Notes: generated by a model from the sequence alone, not told the origin. Positions 27,701 to 41,800 are shown, numbered from the stretch's first letter. The stretch: 64,000 nt of DNA from Nezara viridula (GCA_928085145.1 OV725078.1:87335243-87399242); one strand, 5' to 3'. Program-made: numbers and translations.

Positions 27701-30700
27701 GAATTCCTAAAAGGTTGATATTTGCTGTACTGAATGGTAAACGTCCGAGAGATAGACAAAGCAAATGTGGGAAGATTGCGTTAAAGCAGATCTGAAGGGA
27801 CTGGGTTTGGACAGCAAACAGTGAAGGGTGGTATGTAATTAGCGATTGGTGGTGTCGTCATCGAACCTCTGGGTTCACTAAGCCTTTTATTATTATTATT
27901 ATTATTATTACATATTTTATTGACAAAATGTCATTCTGATCTTTGTTTGGTAAAATGATTAATATAAGAATATTTTCATGTAGAGTTTTTTATTCATTGG
28001 AGATAACTTTTGTTTTTAAAGAAATTAAAGATCTTCTCTCAGAACTTGCCATCTGGGCTAAAAGATTACAGATAATAGTCAATAATAAAGAAATTCAAAC
28101 TAATTTGTAAATTATGAAGTGGACTTAAACAACAAACCCTTCACTTTGTAGCTGTTTAAATTGAGTGGTTACATCTGTTATTTCTTTGAGTTTGTTTTTA
28201 AAAATTATTTTTAAATAAAAAGTAATTTTTTGTTTAGTGTCATTCTGGATTGGAAAGAAGCTTTAGTTTATGCATCAAATCTGCTTAAAAGTAGCAAATG
28301 GTCAAGAACAATTTATGGTTATCAAAAAATTTCAATGTTACTAATGATGTCTACTTTATCATCTGATGAAAAAGAAGAAATCAATACATTAATAAAGTAA
28401 GTAAGAATCAAATTAATTTATTTTATGTGCATTGTGATATTAAGATTTCTGCTTGTGTAATGATCGATTTTGAGGTAAGTATATTTTTTTTTGTTATTGT
28501 AATTTTCCTTACAAAAATTGAATCAGGATGTAAAGAAGGATTAATATAGTGTAAAATTTGCTCAATTCTTTCAACATCATATCCCAAAAATAAAATTTTT
28601 CAGGAGTGATTTTATAGTTTCTAATTAAAAAAAAATTCATTGAAATCCACTGATTGATTTTTTTTATTTACCATGCTGAATTTCTTTTTAAATAATACAT
28701 GATTTTTTCTCTGTTTAAAATAAGAAGTAGATACAAAAAAAATCATATTTAATACAAGAAATATTTTACAATGTAAAAACCAAATTTCTGCTCTATAGTG
28801 GCTAAATATTAAGCTAAAGTTTATAAATGTATATCCAATTTTGCAGGAATATACTACTTTTTCAGAGCATGTTGAAAATAAGTATTATTAAAAATCTATG
28901 ATTTCTGAGATACTGTTAAAGTGGGTTGCTTTGCTTCTTAAGGGATTAGAGTGCTCCAATGGCATCAAATGTTCCATGTATTTTTGGCCCATAAATGGTA
29001 GCATAAGGCGGTAAAGGTCTGGTAGGGAAAGAGAAGAAGGATATTTGCCAATAGATGGGTACAGAGTGCATTGGATTGATGACCATAAGTTGTTTGCTAT
29101 TTTTTTTTCTCTATTAAAGAATATATCTCAAACTTTTATTGATTGGTTGCTTCTTCTGCTATTATAAACGGAACTGTGATCTGTAAGTTCACATTTTATC
29201 TGTGATGAAGAAGCAAGTATCAATTTTAGTTTTTAATTTCTTTAGTGTAGGAAGAATTAGTGAACATTACTTTACATTACTTCTCAACTCTTTTATTTGC
29301 TCAATTTTTCGGGTTAGCCACCCGTTTTCAAAAGTAAATAACTTTTTTATTCTTCTTTTTTTATATAAACTTTGGATTTATTATCTTTAAAATTCATTTT
29401 CATCCTTAAACTTGTGTATTAATTTTTTTTTAATTGTCATATAGTAGGAATTATCTAATGTTTGTTTATAAACTAATAAGTTGATTTTAATAAATAAAGT
29501 ATATGTATTATTATTATTCGTTCATTTAACTCATATTGTTCCAAGATAAAATTTATTTTTTAATTTTCAACATCCCTGTGATATCATGAAATGAAATTAC
29601 CAATTAATTTTATTGTGAGACCAAAGTCCCCTAAGAATATTAATAGAGTTCTGAAATTTTGCACATTAACCTGGCATGAAGAAATATACAATATACTTTT
29701 TAATTAACTACTAGTAAACAAACAATTCTTACATAGTTGGGATAGTTTGTTTATGAATTAAGTGGTGTAATAGGAGTTGTTTAAAGGAATTTTTTAATGA
29801 AGATTGATGTATACAGATAGATGAGGAGTTCCAAAAAAAAAAAAAGGAAATGGTTTTATGGGAGAGGATATTTAGATCTATAGGTTGAGATCAGGTATTT
29901 AGAAAGTGAATAGCAATGAGATGTAATGAGATCTAGAATGTAGGGAGGTTTTTTGGTTCTGAGGACTTGGAAAAGGAAAACACCAAGGAGGAATTACTGT
30001 CGGAAAGTAGGATAGAGCCACTTAAACTTTGTATACTAGCAGGAAACATGAGAACCAATGTGGTTCTTGTTTTTTTCTGCATTGAACCTCAATTAATTTA
30101 TTTCTGCCGATCTGTTGATACAAATGATATCCTCTTGTAGCTTTAGAATATGTAACCGCAGGCATCTCAGAAGATTGGAACTTTGTTCACAGGTGGAGAG
30201 TGACTCTTTTGCAGTTTTTGGGAAAAATGGAATTTATGAGAAAAAAATTTTATGTGTAAAAGTGCAGGAATTAAGGCTGGAAGGCAATGTTTGATAATTT
30301 TAAAAGATATTTAGTCAGGACCATAGTTGTTGGTTTTGGATTTAAGGATAGCAGAGGGTAGGTCAGTAAGGGAATATCAAGAAAATAAAAATTATCAGGA
30401 TCAAAGGGAATTTCAATGATGGAAAAAAGTGAGAGGTCAGATAAAAAACTCATTGGAGTGTCAAAGCTTCCTTCAGTCGGAGTCACTAGTCTTCTCTGTT
30501 TTGTGCGTCTACCTTCCAATTTATGGAATAGTAATTTCAGAATTTTTTAAATATATAATTTGGATTTATTTTGGTCAGGATTTATATTGAATAAAAAAAT
30601 TTTTTTTTTTTAATGTATTAGGCCAAAGGTCACCAATAACATACGTTTTCATTTCATTTCTTTATTATTCAACGTTTTGGCCTCTTATCCATTTTCTAGA

Positions 30701-33700
30701 TTCTATCATGCACCATTACATACAATTTTTTTAAAATATATCATTATTATATAATTCGTCAGTTGATCAATCCTTTATTTCATAGAATGTCGTTTTGATT
30801 TCTCCTTTGTAGAAGATATTAAGTCTGTTTTTCCTCTATAACACATCTTTTTTTTGTTTACTGATTGTTTTAGGTTTTTCAAATAATGAATATTGGTTCT
30901 ATTCTGTTTGTTAATATTTTGTTCTCTGTGTATTGGGTGGATCCATAAGTTTGTTCAGTTTTTGTTATTAGTGTGTATTGTTTTCAAATATCTCCAGTTC
31001 ACTTTGCCTTATCTAACAATAATGATACTTATCGGAAAAGTTAAAGTCTGCTCTTCAAAACTGTTGTGTTTGGTTTCATTGGTATTAGTTTTGTTTGTAC
31101 TATAGCATAGTGAATATGTCAAATGATGAAGTGCATTTTTGGCATGTTTTATTTTTTTATTTCAAAAAAGGTAAGCGAGCTTCGAAGGCCTACCGAAAGA
31201 TGTGTAAGATATACAGGGATGATGCTTAACCATAACGTTCTGCTCAAAAATGGTTTGCCCATTTCTCAAATGAATAGTGACAGGTAATGAAAAGTGGATC
31301 ATCTACGATAATGTTGTGCGCAGGAGATCGTGGACAACTGCTGATGAGCCGCTTAATGCCACCCTGAAGGCTGGTCTACATCCAAAAAAGATTTTGCTCT
31401 CCATATGGTGGGATTATCGTGGCGTACTGTTTTGTGAGTTGCTTCCACAAGCAAAAACGATTGATTCGAAGATCTACTGGAATAAATTGGACCAAACATT
31501 GCAGCAGAAACTCCCAGAATTAGTCAATCGCAAAGGTGTTGTATTCCACTATGACAATGCCAGACCACACTCCGCAATAATCAGACAGCAAAAGTTAGTA
31601 CATCTTGGCTGGGATGTTTTATTATACCCTTTATTATACTCTGGGCCTTCCACCATCTTACTATCACTTATTCTGTTCCCTGGAAATTGTTGGCTGATGA
31701 GGTTCTTATCATATCTCGATAAGGTCTTCACTTCTAATCCCCAGGTGAAATTGTTAGAAAGATGGCAAGAGGTCATTAATAAAAACGGTGAATATATTAT
31801 TGAATAAAATTTATTCTTTTTATGAAAAAAAAAAATTTTATTTCACCCTTCAAAAACCAAACGAACTTATGGATTCACCCAATAGAATTGACGCTCTACC
31901 GAAATTAAAATTGTGTCCATTATTTGTGGTATGTTGCGATAGTCCTGTAGTCAGTTTTGATTTTGTAGTTTTATACCTGCAGTTTTGTTTATGTCGCTGT
32001 ATTTATCATTATATAATAATGATATATTTTTTAATATTTTTATGAAACGGTTCATGACAGAATCTTCAAAATGGCCCGAGAGGCCGAAACGTTAGATAAT
32101 AAAGAAATAAAATGAAAACGTATATTATTGGTGACCTTTGGCCTAATACCTTTAAATGACAAAAATATTAAAAAATTATTTTTTCTAGATTTATTTCAAT
32201 GTAAAAGAAGTATTAAGCATGGATAGCAAAAAATATATCTTTCTTAAAGAATATGTAAACAAAACCTTTTTATTTCAAACATATTATGCTTTTAGTAGTT
32301 CTTATATTTGAAGGATACAGCTTTAAGTTGCACGTTTTTGATTCTCAGGATTCGTTATTGATGATTTTTTGAAAGTGGTACAAATTTTCCCAAACAACGC
32401 AATGCTCCACATAAAAAAATAAATAAATATATATATAGTGTAAGGTTATATTTCCTTCGAAAAGTAAACAAACCGGTTTCTGAATCAATGTATATTTATT
32501 TTAAACAATAATCATTTCTCAGGTTGGGTTGAGACAAATAACACACATTCCTCAAATACATAATACAAAGGCATACATTATTTTTTTGTTATTTGGCAAT
32601 GATTACTTCCAATTAACAACAATTGAATTTTTTGTTGTATTATCAAATTGCATGTTAACAAGTTAACATTTCGGGATATTTACTCCTATCTTCAGAATCA
32701 CAAGATCATTGGGATTGTGGTTCTGAAAGATGGGAGTAAATATCCCGAAACGTTAACTTGTAAACATGCAATTTGATAATACAACAAATAAATTCAATTT
32801 TTGTTAATTGGAAGTAATCATTACCAAATAACAAAGAATATCATACAACTTCCCAGAAAAAAGAAGGCATACATTAATTTTCTATAACATATTTATGAAT
32901 TTCCATTCATTTGTCGGGGCCTAATCTTGGTGCGCTTTCGAACTGTCACTATTTATATTTCACTCATCCTGTTCTGCAGTGAATCTTTCTCTATATTGTT
33001 GTCTTCAACTTCTACAATCTTCTATCCTTCCTTATTGACACTCACTACTTGTTCATCACTTTTTCTTCTCTGGATCTTCTTTACTAGCTGGCTGGTTACC
33101 TTATCCTTTTCGTATGGCACATGCTTCCCCTTCCATCTGTCTTCGTCCATTTTTGACAGTAGTTTGTGACGTCACTGCCTTCGCGCCACTATTTAAAATC
33201 ACTATGTAATATTTACATTACAAAATATATATATATATGGGGGGAGGACTGGGGTAGCCGTACGGGCTAAGGCGCTTGCAATAGGTAATCAAAGTTAAGC
33301 AATGTCGACCGTGGTTAGTACTTGGATGGGTGACTGTCCACCAGGGAAAGCCATGCAACCCCAGTCTCTCTCCCCCCACGGGTATGTGAAGCCTGTCAGC
33401 CTACTGGAGGCAACTCACACCGACCGGGCTTAGGACTGATGACCCTACCCCGTGTACTTGAATCGGGAATCTGGTTGTGGTTTACCAGGATGTCAATAGC
33501 CCCCCTGAGATTCGGTCCATGGAAGGTCTGTTTCGGGGAAAGAAATATAGGTCCTCGTGCGCCTCCTGACTCCGAGCAGCCATAATCCATGGATCTAGAC
33601 CGATTTGTCACTGTCCTTGAACCCGAGAAAGTTGGTGGGAAGGACATTGCCAGATTCTTTCTTATAGAGAAAATAAGGTCGGTTGGTGAAATAGAAATTA

Positions 33701-35193
33701 TCATTGTTAAATGAGGGTGATAAGGAAAATTGATAAGAGGTAGGTGAGCTGTTGCTGGTGGTGGAAAATATGAAGTAGGAATTTAATTCATCAGGTGAAA
33801 CCGGGTAGATCGGTGAGGAAGAGGATTTACAAAGAGAGAGTTTACGAAGGGTTAGCCATATTGATTTAGAATTAGGAGCAGAAGAAAAGGTTTCATGAAA
33901 GATGTTTGATTTGCTTTCCTGATCATTGTTTGTGTCAAGTTACGGAGTACCCTATAGACTTGATAGTCATCTGCTAGTCGAGTTCGTCTGAAGTGTCTGC
34001 GGGCTGCCTCACGTCTCTTTTGCATGTCACGGATTTCTTGACACATCCAAGGAGCAGGTTGGCGATGGAAGGTTGAGGTTTTGATAGGAGCATGTATGTC
34101 AAGAATATGGATAAGATTAGAAGTGAGGATGTCTACCATATGATCAATAGAGGTGCAGGAATAAATATTGTTCCAGTTTAGGGCTTCAAGGTCAGGCAAG
34201 ATTTTATCACGGGTGAGGGTGCCAAGATTGCGGAAAGTTATGGTTTTAGGAAGAAATGTGGGAGTTTGGATATCGTACGATAATTGGATGAGATCATGAG
34301 AAGAAAGGAAAGGAACGGGTAATTGAGAACAAGACAAGAGTTTCTGCTCTGAATCGATGATATGCAAGTCCAGCCAGGTGCCAGACCAACAAGTATGGTG
34401 TGTAGGAGCGAAAGGAACAATACAAAGGTTGAGGGAGAAGAAGAGGTTTTCTAAGTAGCGTTTGTTGTTGGATTCTGTGAGGAGGTTGGTATTAAGATCA
34501 CCAGACATTATAATGTTATTATAGAAAGGGACATAATTGTACAAGGTTGATTCGAAGGATGGGTCAAAGGAGGGCGATAAACGACCACATAATGGAGAGG
34601 ATGTGCTTTACAAGAAATTTCAGCGAAGAGGAATTCAATGTGAGGATGATTGGAAAGGGATGAAACATCTAGAATACGGGGTTTCAAGCTATTGTGAACA
34701 TAGAGACCAACACCTCCACCAGTCCGGTGAACTCGGTCATGACGGATGAATGTATAATCAGGTAAGGAAACGGAGGTGGAAGGGATATAGGGCTTAAGCG
34801 ATGTTTCAGAAACTGCAATAATGTGGTAGAAATTACGGGTGAAATATTGGAGAAATTCGTCATAGTGAGCAGAAAGGGATTGTGAATTAACATGGCAAGT
34901 AGTTAAGACGCTAGACATAACGGAAAGGATAAAAGTATATATATGATGGATGATGCTGAAAGTAAGAGAAAGCTGTGAAAATAAATTTGGAAAAAAGTAA
35001 ATAATGGCTGTAAGAGAAGAGAAAAAAAATACAAACAACATAGAGTTAGGTTCAAAAATATGAAAGATAAAAAAAAGATTACATTGGTTAAAATAGAGAA
35101 ATAATAATAACAGTAATAGTAGTAATAGATGAGTAACCCAGCACAGTGCTGTATTATACAATAGAAGAGAATTGGGAGTTTACGGATGCATAT

Positions 35194-35267
<74 letters not shown>

Positions 35268-35752
35268 GGGGACCAGAAAGTAACGTCATTTTCTTAAATT
35301 AAATTTAAAAACATAAATTTCACATGAGTTTTTATTTTTAATCATTGATGGAATCACCCTCATAATCAACAACCTTTTGCCATCTGAAATGAACATAGAG
35401 TTATTATTGTTAAAACCATTTACAGTGGACTTTTGAGTATCTAAACTATGTTCTGTTTTTAAAAACATAATAAATTATTAGTAATTTTTTTTATCATTAC
35501 TCAACTGTAGTACTGTTACCCCACTTATACAAAAACTTCTTTCGTTTAATAATCTTTAAGTCTGTATTAATTAAGTTGAGGTTTATTAGTGAAAATTTTG
35601 AGATTCACAACTGGAGTGTAAAGAAGTGATGTGATTTTCTATCCAGTCACTTAAAAGTACACTTGTTTTCTGCAAAAATTACTATGATTAACAGTTGAAA
35701 AGCTTTATTTCTTGTTTTTCCGTGATATGGAATGTATTGTAATAAACATAAT

Positions 35753-35809
<57 letters not shown>

Positions 35810-38800
35810 TAACGAAATTTACAACTGTAATTAATAATAAATACAACAAGTAAATATGCACAAGTAATATGACATGTACAACATGAGGAGAAACTACCCA
35901 TTGGTAGCACTCCAATTATATTTCTATATTAGAAGGTCCCGAGGCCATCTTCTTTTTAGACGCCTCGGAGGGTTATCAGGAATAGAAGAAGAAGCAAGGT
36001 TGGAAACGAGAGGGTTCGGATGGTTCAGAAGTTTATTATGAAAGGACAGGTATCTGGATTGAGCTAAATCGGAAACATATGGTACATTAAGGTCATTATG
36101 GATGATTTTATTTGTGACAAAGTAGGGAGCATTAAGGATTTTACGAAGGATTTTGGATTGTAGGGATTGGATACGAGAGGAATTTGATGTTTAGTAGAGT
36201 AGAGCCCCAAAGCTCGATCCCGTAAGTCCAAATAGGCCTTATTATAGTAATATATATGAGTCTTTTGTAAATAGTTGGCAGTTTAGAGCGTTTGTCTAGT
36301 AAGTGCTGGAGTAGTCGGAAACGTCGGGCGGTTTCTAGTCGTTTCAGTCTGGTATGGGGGTTCCAAGTGAGTTGTTTGTCAAGGTGGAGTCCTAGGTATC
36401 GGATTTGGTCAACAGGGATAAGTGGGGTATTGTTAAAGGATACTGTAGGACAGGAAGTCATAGGTTTACGACGATACATAATTGCCTAAAAAATATTTAT
36501 TTACAAAAATAAAAAAAAAATTAATAATAATGATTTTTCAAATATTTTTTATGTAAAGTGGTTATGAAATTGTGTTTTTCTTCCAGATTTATGTCATAGA
36601 AATTGATGTGTATTTATAAGTGACAAACTTAATGTTTCTAGCCCTAATATTTAGGTTTTCATGAAAATAATTGAAGCGATCAGTAGGTTTCTTTATTTAA
36701 AACGTAAATTTTAGTTAAAAACATTAATTTTGTCACTGATAAATACATATAAATTTCTATGACAGAGATCTGGGAGAAAACGCTATTTCATCACCACTTT
36801 ACATGAAAAATATTTGTAAAATCATCATTTTTGAATTTCTTGTTTTTATAAATAAAATGTGTTTATAGGCAATTATGTTTATGGCAATATATCCCATATC
36901 ACGGAAAAACAAGAAATAAAAGCTTTGCAACAGTTAATTGTAGTAATTTTTGCAGAAAACACGGGCATTTTAAGGTGACTGGATAGGAAATCACATCATT
37001 TCTTAACATAACTTGAGGTGAATCTCAAAATTTTTCCTAATAAACCTCAACTTAATTATTATTTACTTCAAGCTTATTAAACGAGGAAGTTTTTGTAAAT
37101 GTAGTACAGTTAAAGGGTGATAAAAAAAATTACAAACAATTTATGACTTTTTAAATAGTTTTAACAATGACAAACTCTACTTTCATTTTAAGTAAATTTT
37201 GTGTAGTTTACTACGGGACAATGTTTAGTAACTTAAATCAAATATTTTTTGTGTTATCGCTTCATATTCAACTAAAAACGTGACTCGCTTAAAAAAACAC
37301 AAATCTTAAATTTTCTACTTTTTTGCTGGAAATTGGGTAATTGTTTATATAAACTTTTTTGTAGATCTTGATGTCTACTATCAACCATTTAAATATTTCC
37401 CTATACTTACGGGTCACCCTGTATATATATATATATATATCAAATAATAAGTAAATAAAATTTTCAAATATCAAATTAACAAAGTTTAAACCTGGAACTT
37501 TTCCAACCCCTATAGATGGATGAAAAATGCATTACCATGAAAATTCCAAAAACTGGTGCAATGTAACCCACTTTGATGTTATGATATTGTTGAAAAGACT
37601 GAGAAATTTATACATGTTTTGAAGAAGTTTTATAAAACAATTCATACAGTATTTTTTCCCTAGTATGATGCAGTGCTTTGCCCTGATAATTTAAAGGACA
37701 CTAGAGTATGATAAATATATAGTTATCTCATAATTTATATATAAATATATAATTTTGTTAGAAAAAAATATACTTATTTGAGGTAAAAACGAAAAGTAAT
37801 CATAGTGTTGATTTCTTATCCACAATTTTATGGATCTTTGCATAACAATACAAAATATCTGTACTAATGACCGATAACACATTACTCAAAATGAGAGCAG
37901 TTTGCTCAATTCGTTGCACTATTCAAACGTGTTTATTAAGAATGCGCTGTGATTATCGAATTCTGAAGGTCTTACATAGAAGCGTTAATCTTTTTGAGGT
38001 CCATGACACTATTTTTATATGGATGTATTTTTTTTTTTATTTTTTTTTTATGGATTTTGTCAATCTGAATCCAAACTTTGACTCCCTGTGTGGTCAAAAC
38101 ATACTTTCATGTGAATGTTGTTTTTGTAATTCTCTTTACTTATGTTATTGAATTTCTTTAAATGAGTAATTAACAAACCATGATTATAGGAAAATACCCC
38201 AATGGAGACAGAGGTTTGCTGGTAAGTCATTACCTATGGAAAAATTTTGTGTAAGACGGTGTGAGAGGTATGAATCCCAAAAATTTCTCATCCTGCCTGC
38301 CATTGAATTGCTGTACCTTTGGAATTTGTTCAAAATCGTCGGAAAAAAGTGGGATCTATGTCATTCAATTTACCAAATGATTCTGAAGTCTATATCTGAT
38401 TTTGAAAGTGGAGAATGTAAGTTCTTTAAATATTACTTTTAATGAAAATATGACTAGTTTTAATTGGGATAAAAACAGTTGTTTTTATATTGAACCATTA
38501 AACTTATGGTAAAAATCATTACTTTTAGAGATAAATCAGAAGTGCATTCATGAAATCAAGTATAATTTTAGTATCGGTAAAATAAGGTGTCATATATGTA
38601 TTTGATTGGTATATAGTTGCTAGTTGCTGATTTACTTTGGTATTTCCTTATACATTTTTTATTTTTCATGTGTTTAGTAACATTCCAGGAATGTTAACCT
38701 TCTGCTGGATTCAATCGATTCATGGAATCTATTGATGGAATTAGCGCTGAGTTTAGGAACTTGCCCTTATTGTTATTAAATAATATTAATTATTAACATT

Positions 38801-41800
38801 TCAATTTTTGTAAACATATGGTTTTATGTTCCTACTCAACTTTACCATGTTTATTTATGTTTTTCATGTTTATAAACCACAAATACTATTGTGTACTATA
38901 CAATATTTTTAACAGATGGTTTAAGATCTTAAAATTGATTTTTACGATGTATTCCTTGGAAAAATAAGGTGTTCAGATACAGGCCCTGCTGATATGGTTC
39001 ATATCGTTTTTCAACCAAATATTTGTATTTTTATTTCTTTGATATAAAATACAATTAATACTTAAAGTACAGTCCATTGCTATCTACTGTCATTAGCCAT
39101 CTCCTTGCCAATTGCTCGATCCCTCGCTGATACCATTCTTTGGGATGGCTGTCAAAGAACTCTTAGACCACAATTTCAACTTCCACAAAATTATAAAAAA
39201 GTTTCTATTAAAAAAAATGGGTCATGGATCTAAATAAGTAGGAATCGGATGGTGCAAGGTCTGGACTATATGCTGGATGAGGTAGGAGTCTCATATCAGA
39301 AGGGTTATTCAATAAATTTTCACAAATTTCTAACCTCTTAGCTGATTGCTGAGAAGTAAGTTTGTGAGGGACCAGTCTACTGCTCTTTTTCACCTTCCTG
39401 ATGGAGAGTGGATGGTGACTAACAGAATCTTTCGACATAACACACTCTCTGGCAATTTCGCGAGTACTCATGGACGGATTTGACTCAGAACCTCATTAGT
39501 ATCCATTAATGGTCGCCCGGAGCCCTTCTTTCTTTCCGTCATATCTCCACTGCTAAATTTTTCAAACTAACGCCGCGCAGTGCACTGGTCAAGGACATCT
39601 TCCCCTTCATATTTAATAATTTCATGAGTTGCTTCAGCAGCTGTGAAATTTTTTTTCCCAGTAATGCCTTAAAGTTATGAGAATTTCACAGGACACTCAT
39701 ATTTCTTCTTTGAAACAAATAACTGAGGCTTTTTTTGATGAAGTTGAATGGGATTAAACAAGTTTAGAGGATGCTATAAAGGGGTTATTAAGTATTGATA
39801 AGTATTAAATAGGATTAAAATATTTACAGTCCTTTGAAATCTTAAATTTGATAAAACAGTCATTTTTTTTATATTCCCTATTAGTTATTTATGTGTTCCT
39901 AGTAATGTATTTAGAGAAAATCCTGAGAAGTTATGAATGCTTTTGTGAACGGCAGGAAAAAAAAAAAAAATCCAATAAAATCAAGTCCAAAAGTTAAATT
40001 TTTTTTATTTCAATGTAAAATCTTATTTAAAGTTTTAAAGGGTGCAAGAAACAAACGTTAAAATTATATAAAAGTTTTTCTCAGTTCCTGGAGCTAACTG
40101 GCAAGAACCCTCGGACACAGGTCTAATATTTTTCGACCTAGCTTCTTTTTTTTTTTTTTCCTGTTGGCATTACAGACCATGTGGATCTTTTGCCGCCTTA
40201 ACATGCCTGCGCCATCTCTGCCTGTCTTAGGCTATTTCTTTCCATTTATCTGCACTCAGCTCTATTGCATCTTTGTTGATTTTATTTATCCATCTGCTTT
40301 TTGGCCTTTCACATGGTCTTTATCCTTCTATTGAGGAATTCATTGTTACGTAGAGGCTTCCAGATGGATTGCTACAAGCTACATGGCCTACCCATCTTAA
40401 CCTCTGTGCTTTCATATCATGGGGTATTGATTGACCAGTTTCTGTGAGCAGTTCTTTATTAATATTTCTTCTCCATATGTTAGTACTCTGATCCCAGATT
40501 GCTCCGGTTATCGTGCAGAAGATTTTTCTCTCAAATCTTTCAATACTTTTTTGTAGGGTGCTGGTTAGTGTCCAGGTCTCACTGCCACATATTAGAACTG
40601 TCTTTATCATAGCATTTTTTCGACCTAGTATCATTGAAGTTTGTGATCCCATCTGTAACTTGAACTGTTGATTTCAGTCACAAATAAAATTGAAACTTCT
40701 AATCATTTAAATAAAGTGCTTATGGAAATATTAAATTAAAAAGTGCTAATGAAAGCACATTGAGAAAAAAAAATACTGTTAACCTGTTTAGAGTAAAAAA
40801 ATTAACTCTTAAAAAAATTGATAAGTATGGGATCACTTTATGTACACAATGGTATAAACCACAGATTCAAGAGAGTTATATATTTGTAAGAAGATTATTG
40901 GAAAACAAATGACATACTGTGGACTCTCGCTAATTCGGACCATAATCCAAACCACCCCACAAAAAAAAATTGAAGATTTGATTTTATGTATGTAGCACAT
41001 ATTATCAATAAAACCATTTTATCAACACCTTATATGCTGAGACTTAAATAATCTAGTTAAAAATACCTTTTATTTAAAATAAAATCGAAGATATGTACAT
41101 ATTAAAATTTGGAAGTGTATATATTTATTGGCTGATATAATTAATCTTTTCAATTAATTAATTTAATCTTCAGTGCAAAATTGTATTTTTAATGCAATAG
41201 TAATTGGTTGGTTCCAAACAAACGAAAATGTCCGATTATTTTACAAGAAAATATTTAAAAAATAAATTCCTTAACAATAAAAAAATATATATATTTTTTG
41301 CAATAATTAATCATTATTATTGTAAAAATATTTTTATGTAAAGTAATTTATAATTTTTGTTTTCATATGGATTTGTTTTTTATGAAGTGACCTTTTTCTT
41401 TCCATTCGGTAATCCAAAACTTTTGCTAATCCAAACCCTCTTGGTTTTAATTAGTTTGGATTAGTGAGAGTTCACTGTTTATGATTTTTTAATTAATCTT
41501 AAATTTTCTAGAAGTCTATTATAGTTTTAAAATTAAACAAACATCATTTACCATGATAATTAAATAATAAAAGTTAACAGTTACTTTATATTTTTAGTAA
41601 AAATATTTTCTATAAATTTCTTTGAACATTTTATTTTATTGAATTATATTTCCACACAACCCAATTTTATGAATAAAAATGGTAAATTTATGTAAGAAAA
41701 CAAAAGCAATGTAATTTGTTTCTATAGGAAAGAAGTGAATGGCAGGGTTTTATTGTTGGTTGCACATGTTGTCCATTTTATTTCTTATTTCATAATTTTT

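Noticed and set aside
33292..33335. Possible 5S rRNA gene
   Set aside because: Only the internal promoter region matches; the flanking thirds of 5S rRNA are replaced by the same SINE sequence in both copies.
33396..33704. 102-codon minus-strand frame
   Set aside because: It runs across the antisense of the 5S-derived SINE into the end of a LINE; no independent coding support.
34903..35289. Frame with long Tyr-Ile repeats
   Set aside because: Produced by a (TA)n microsatellite fused to LINE sequence in a wrong frame.
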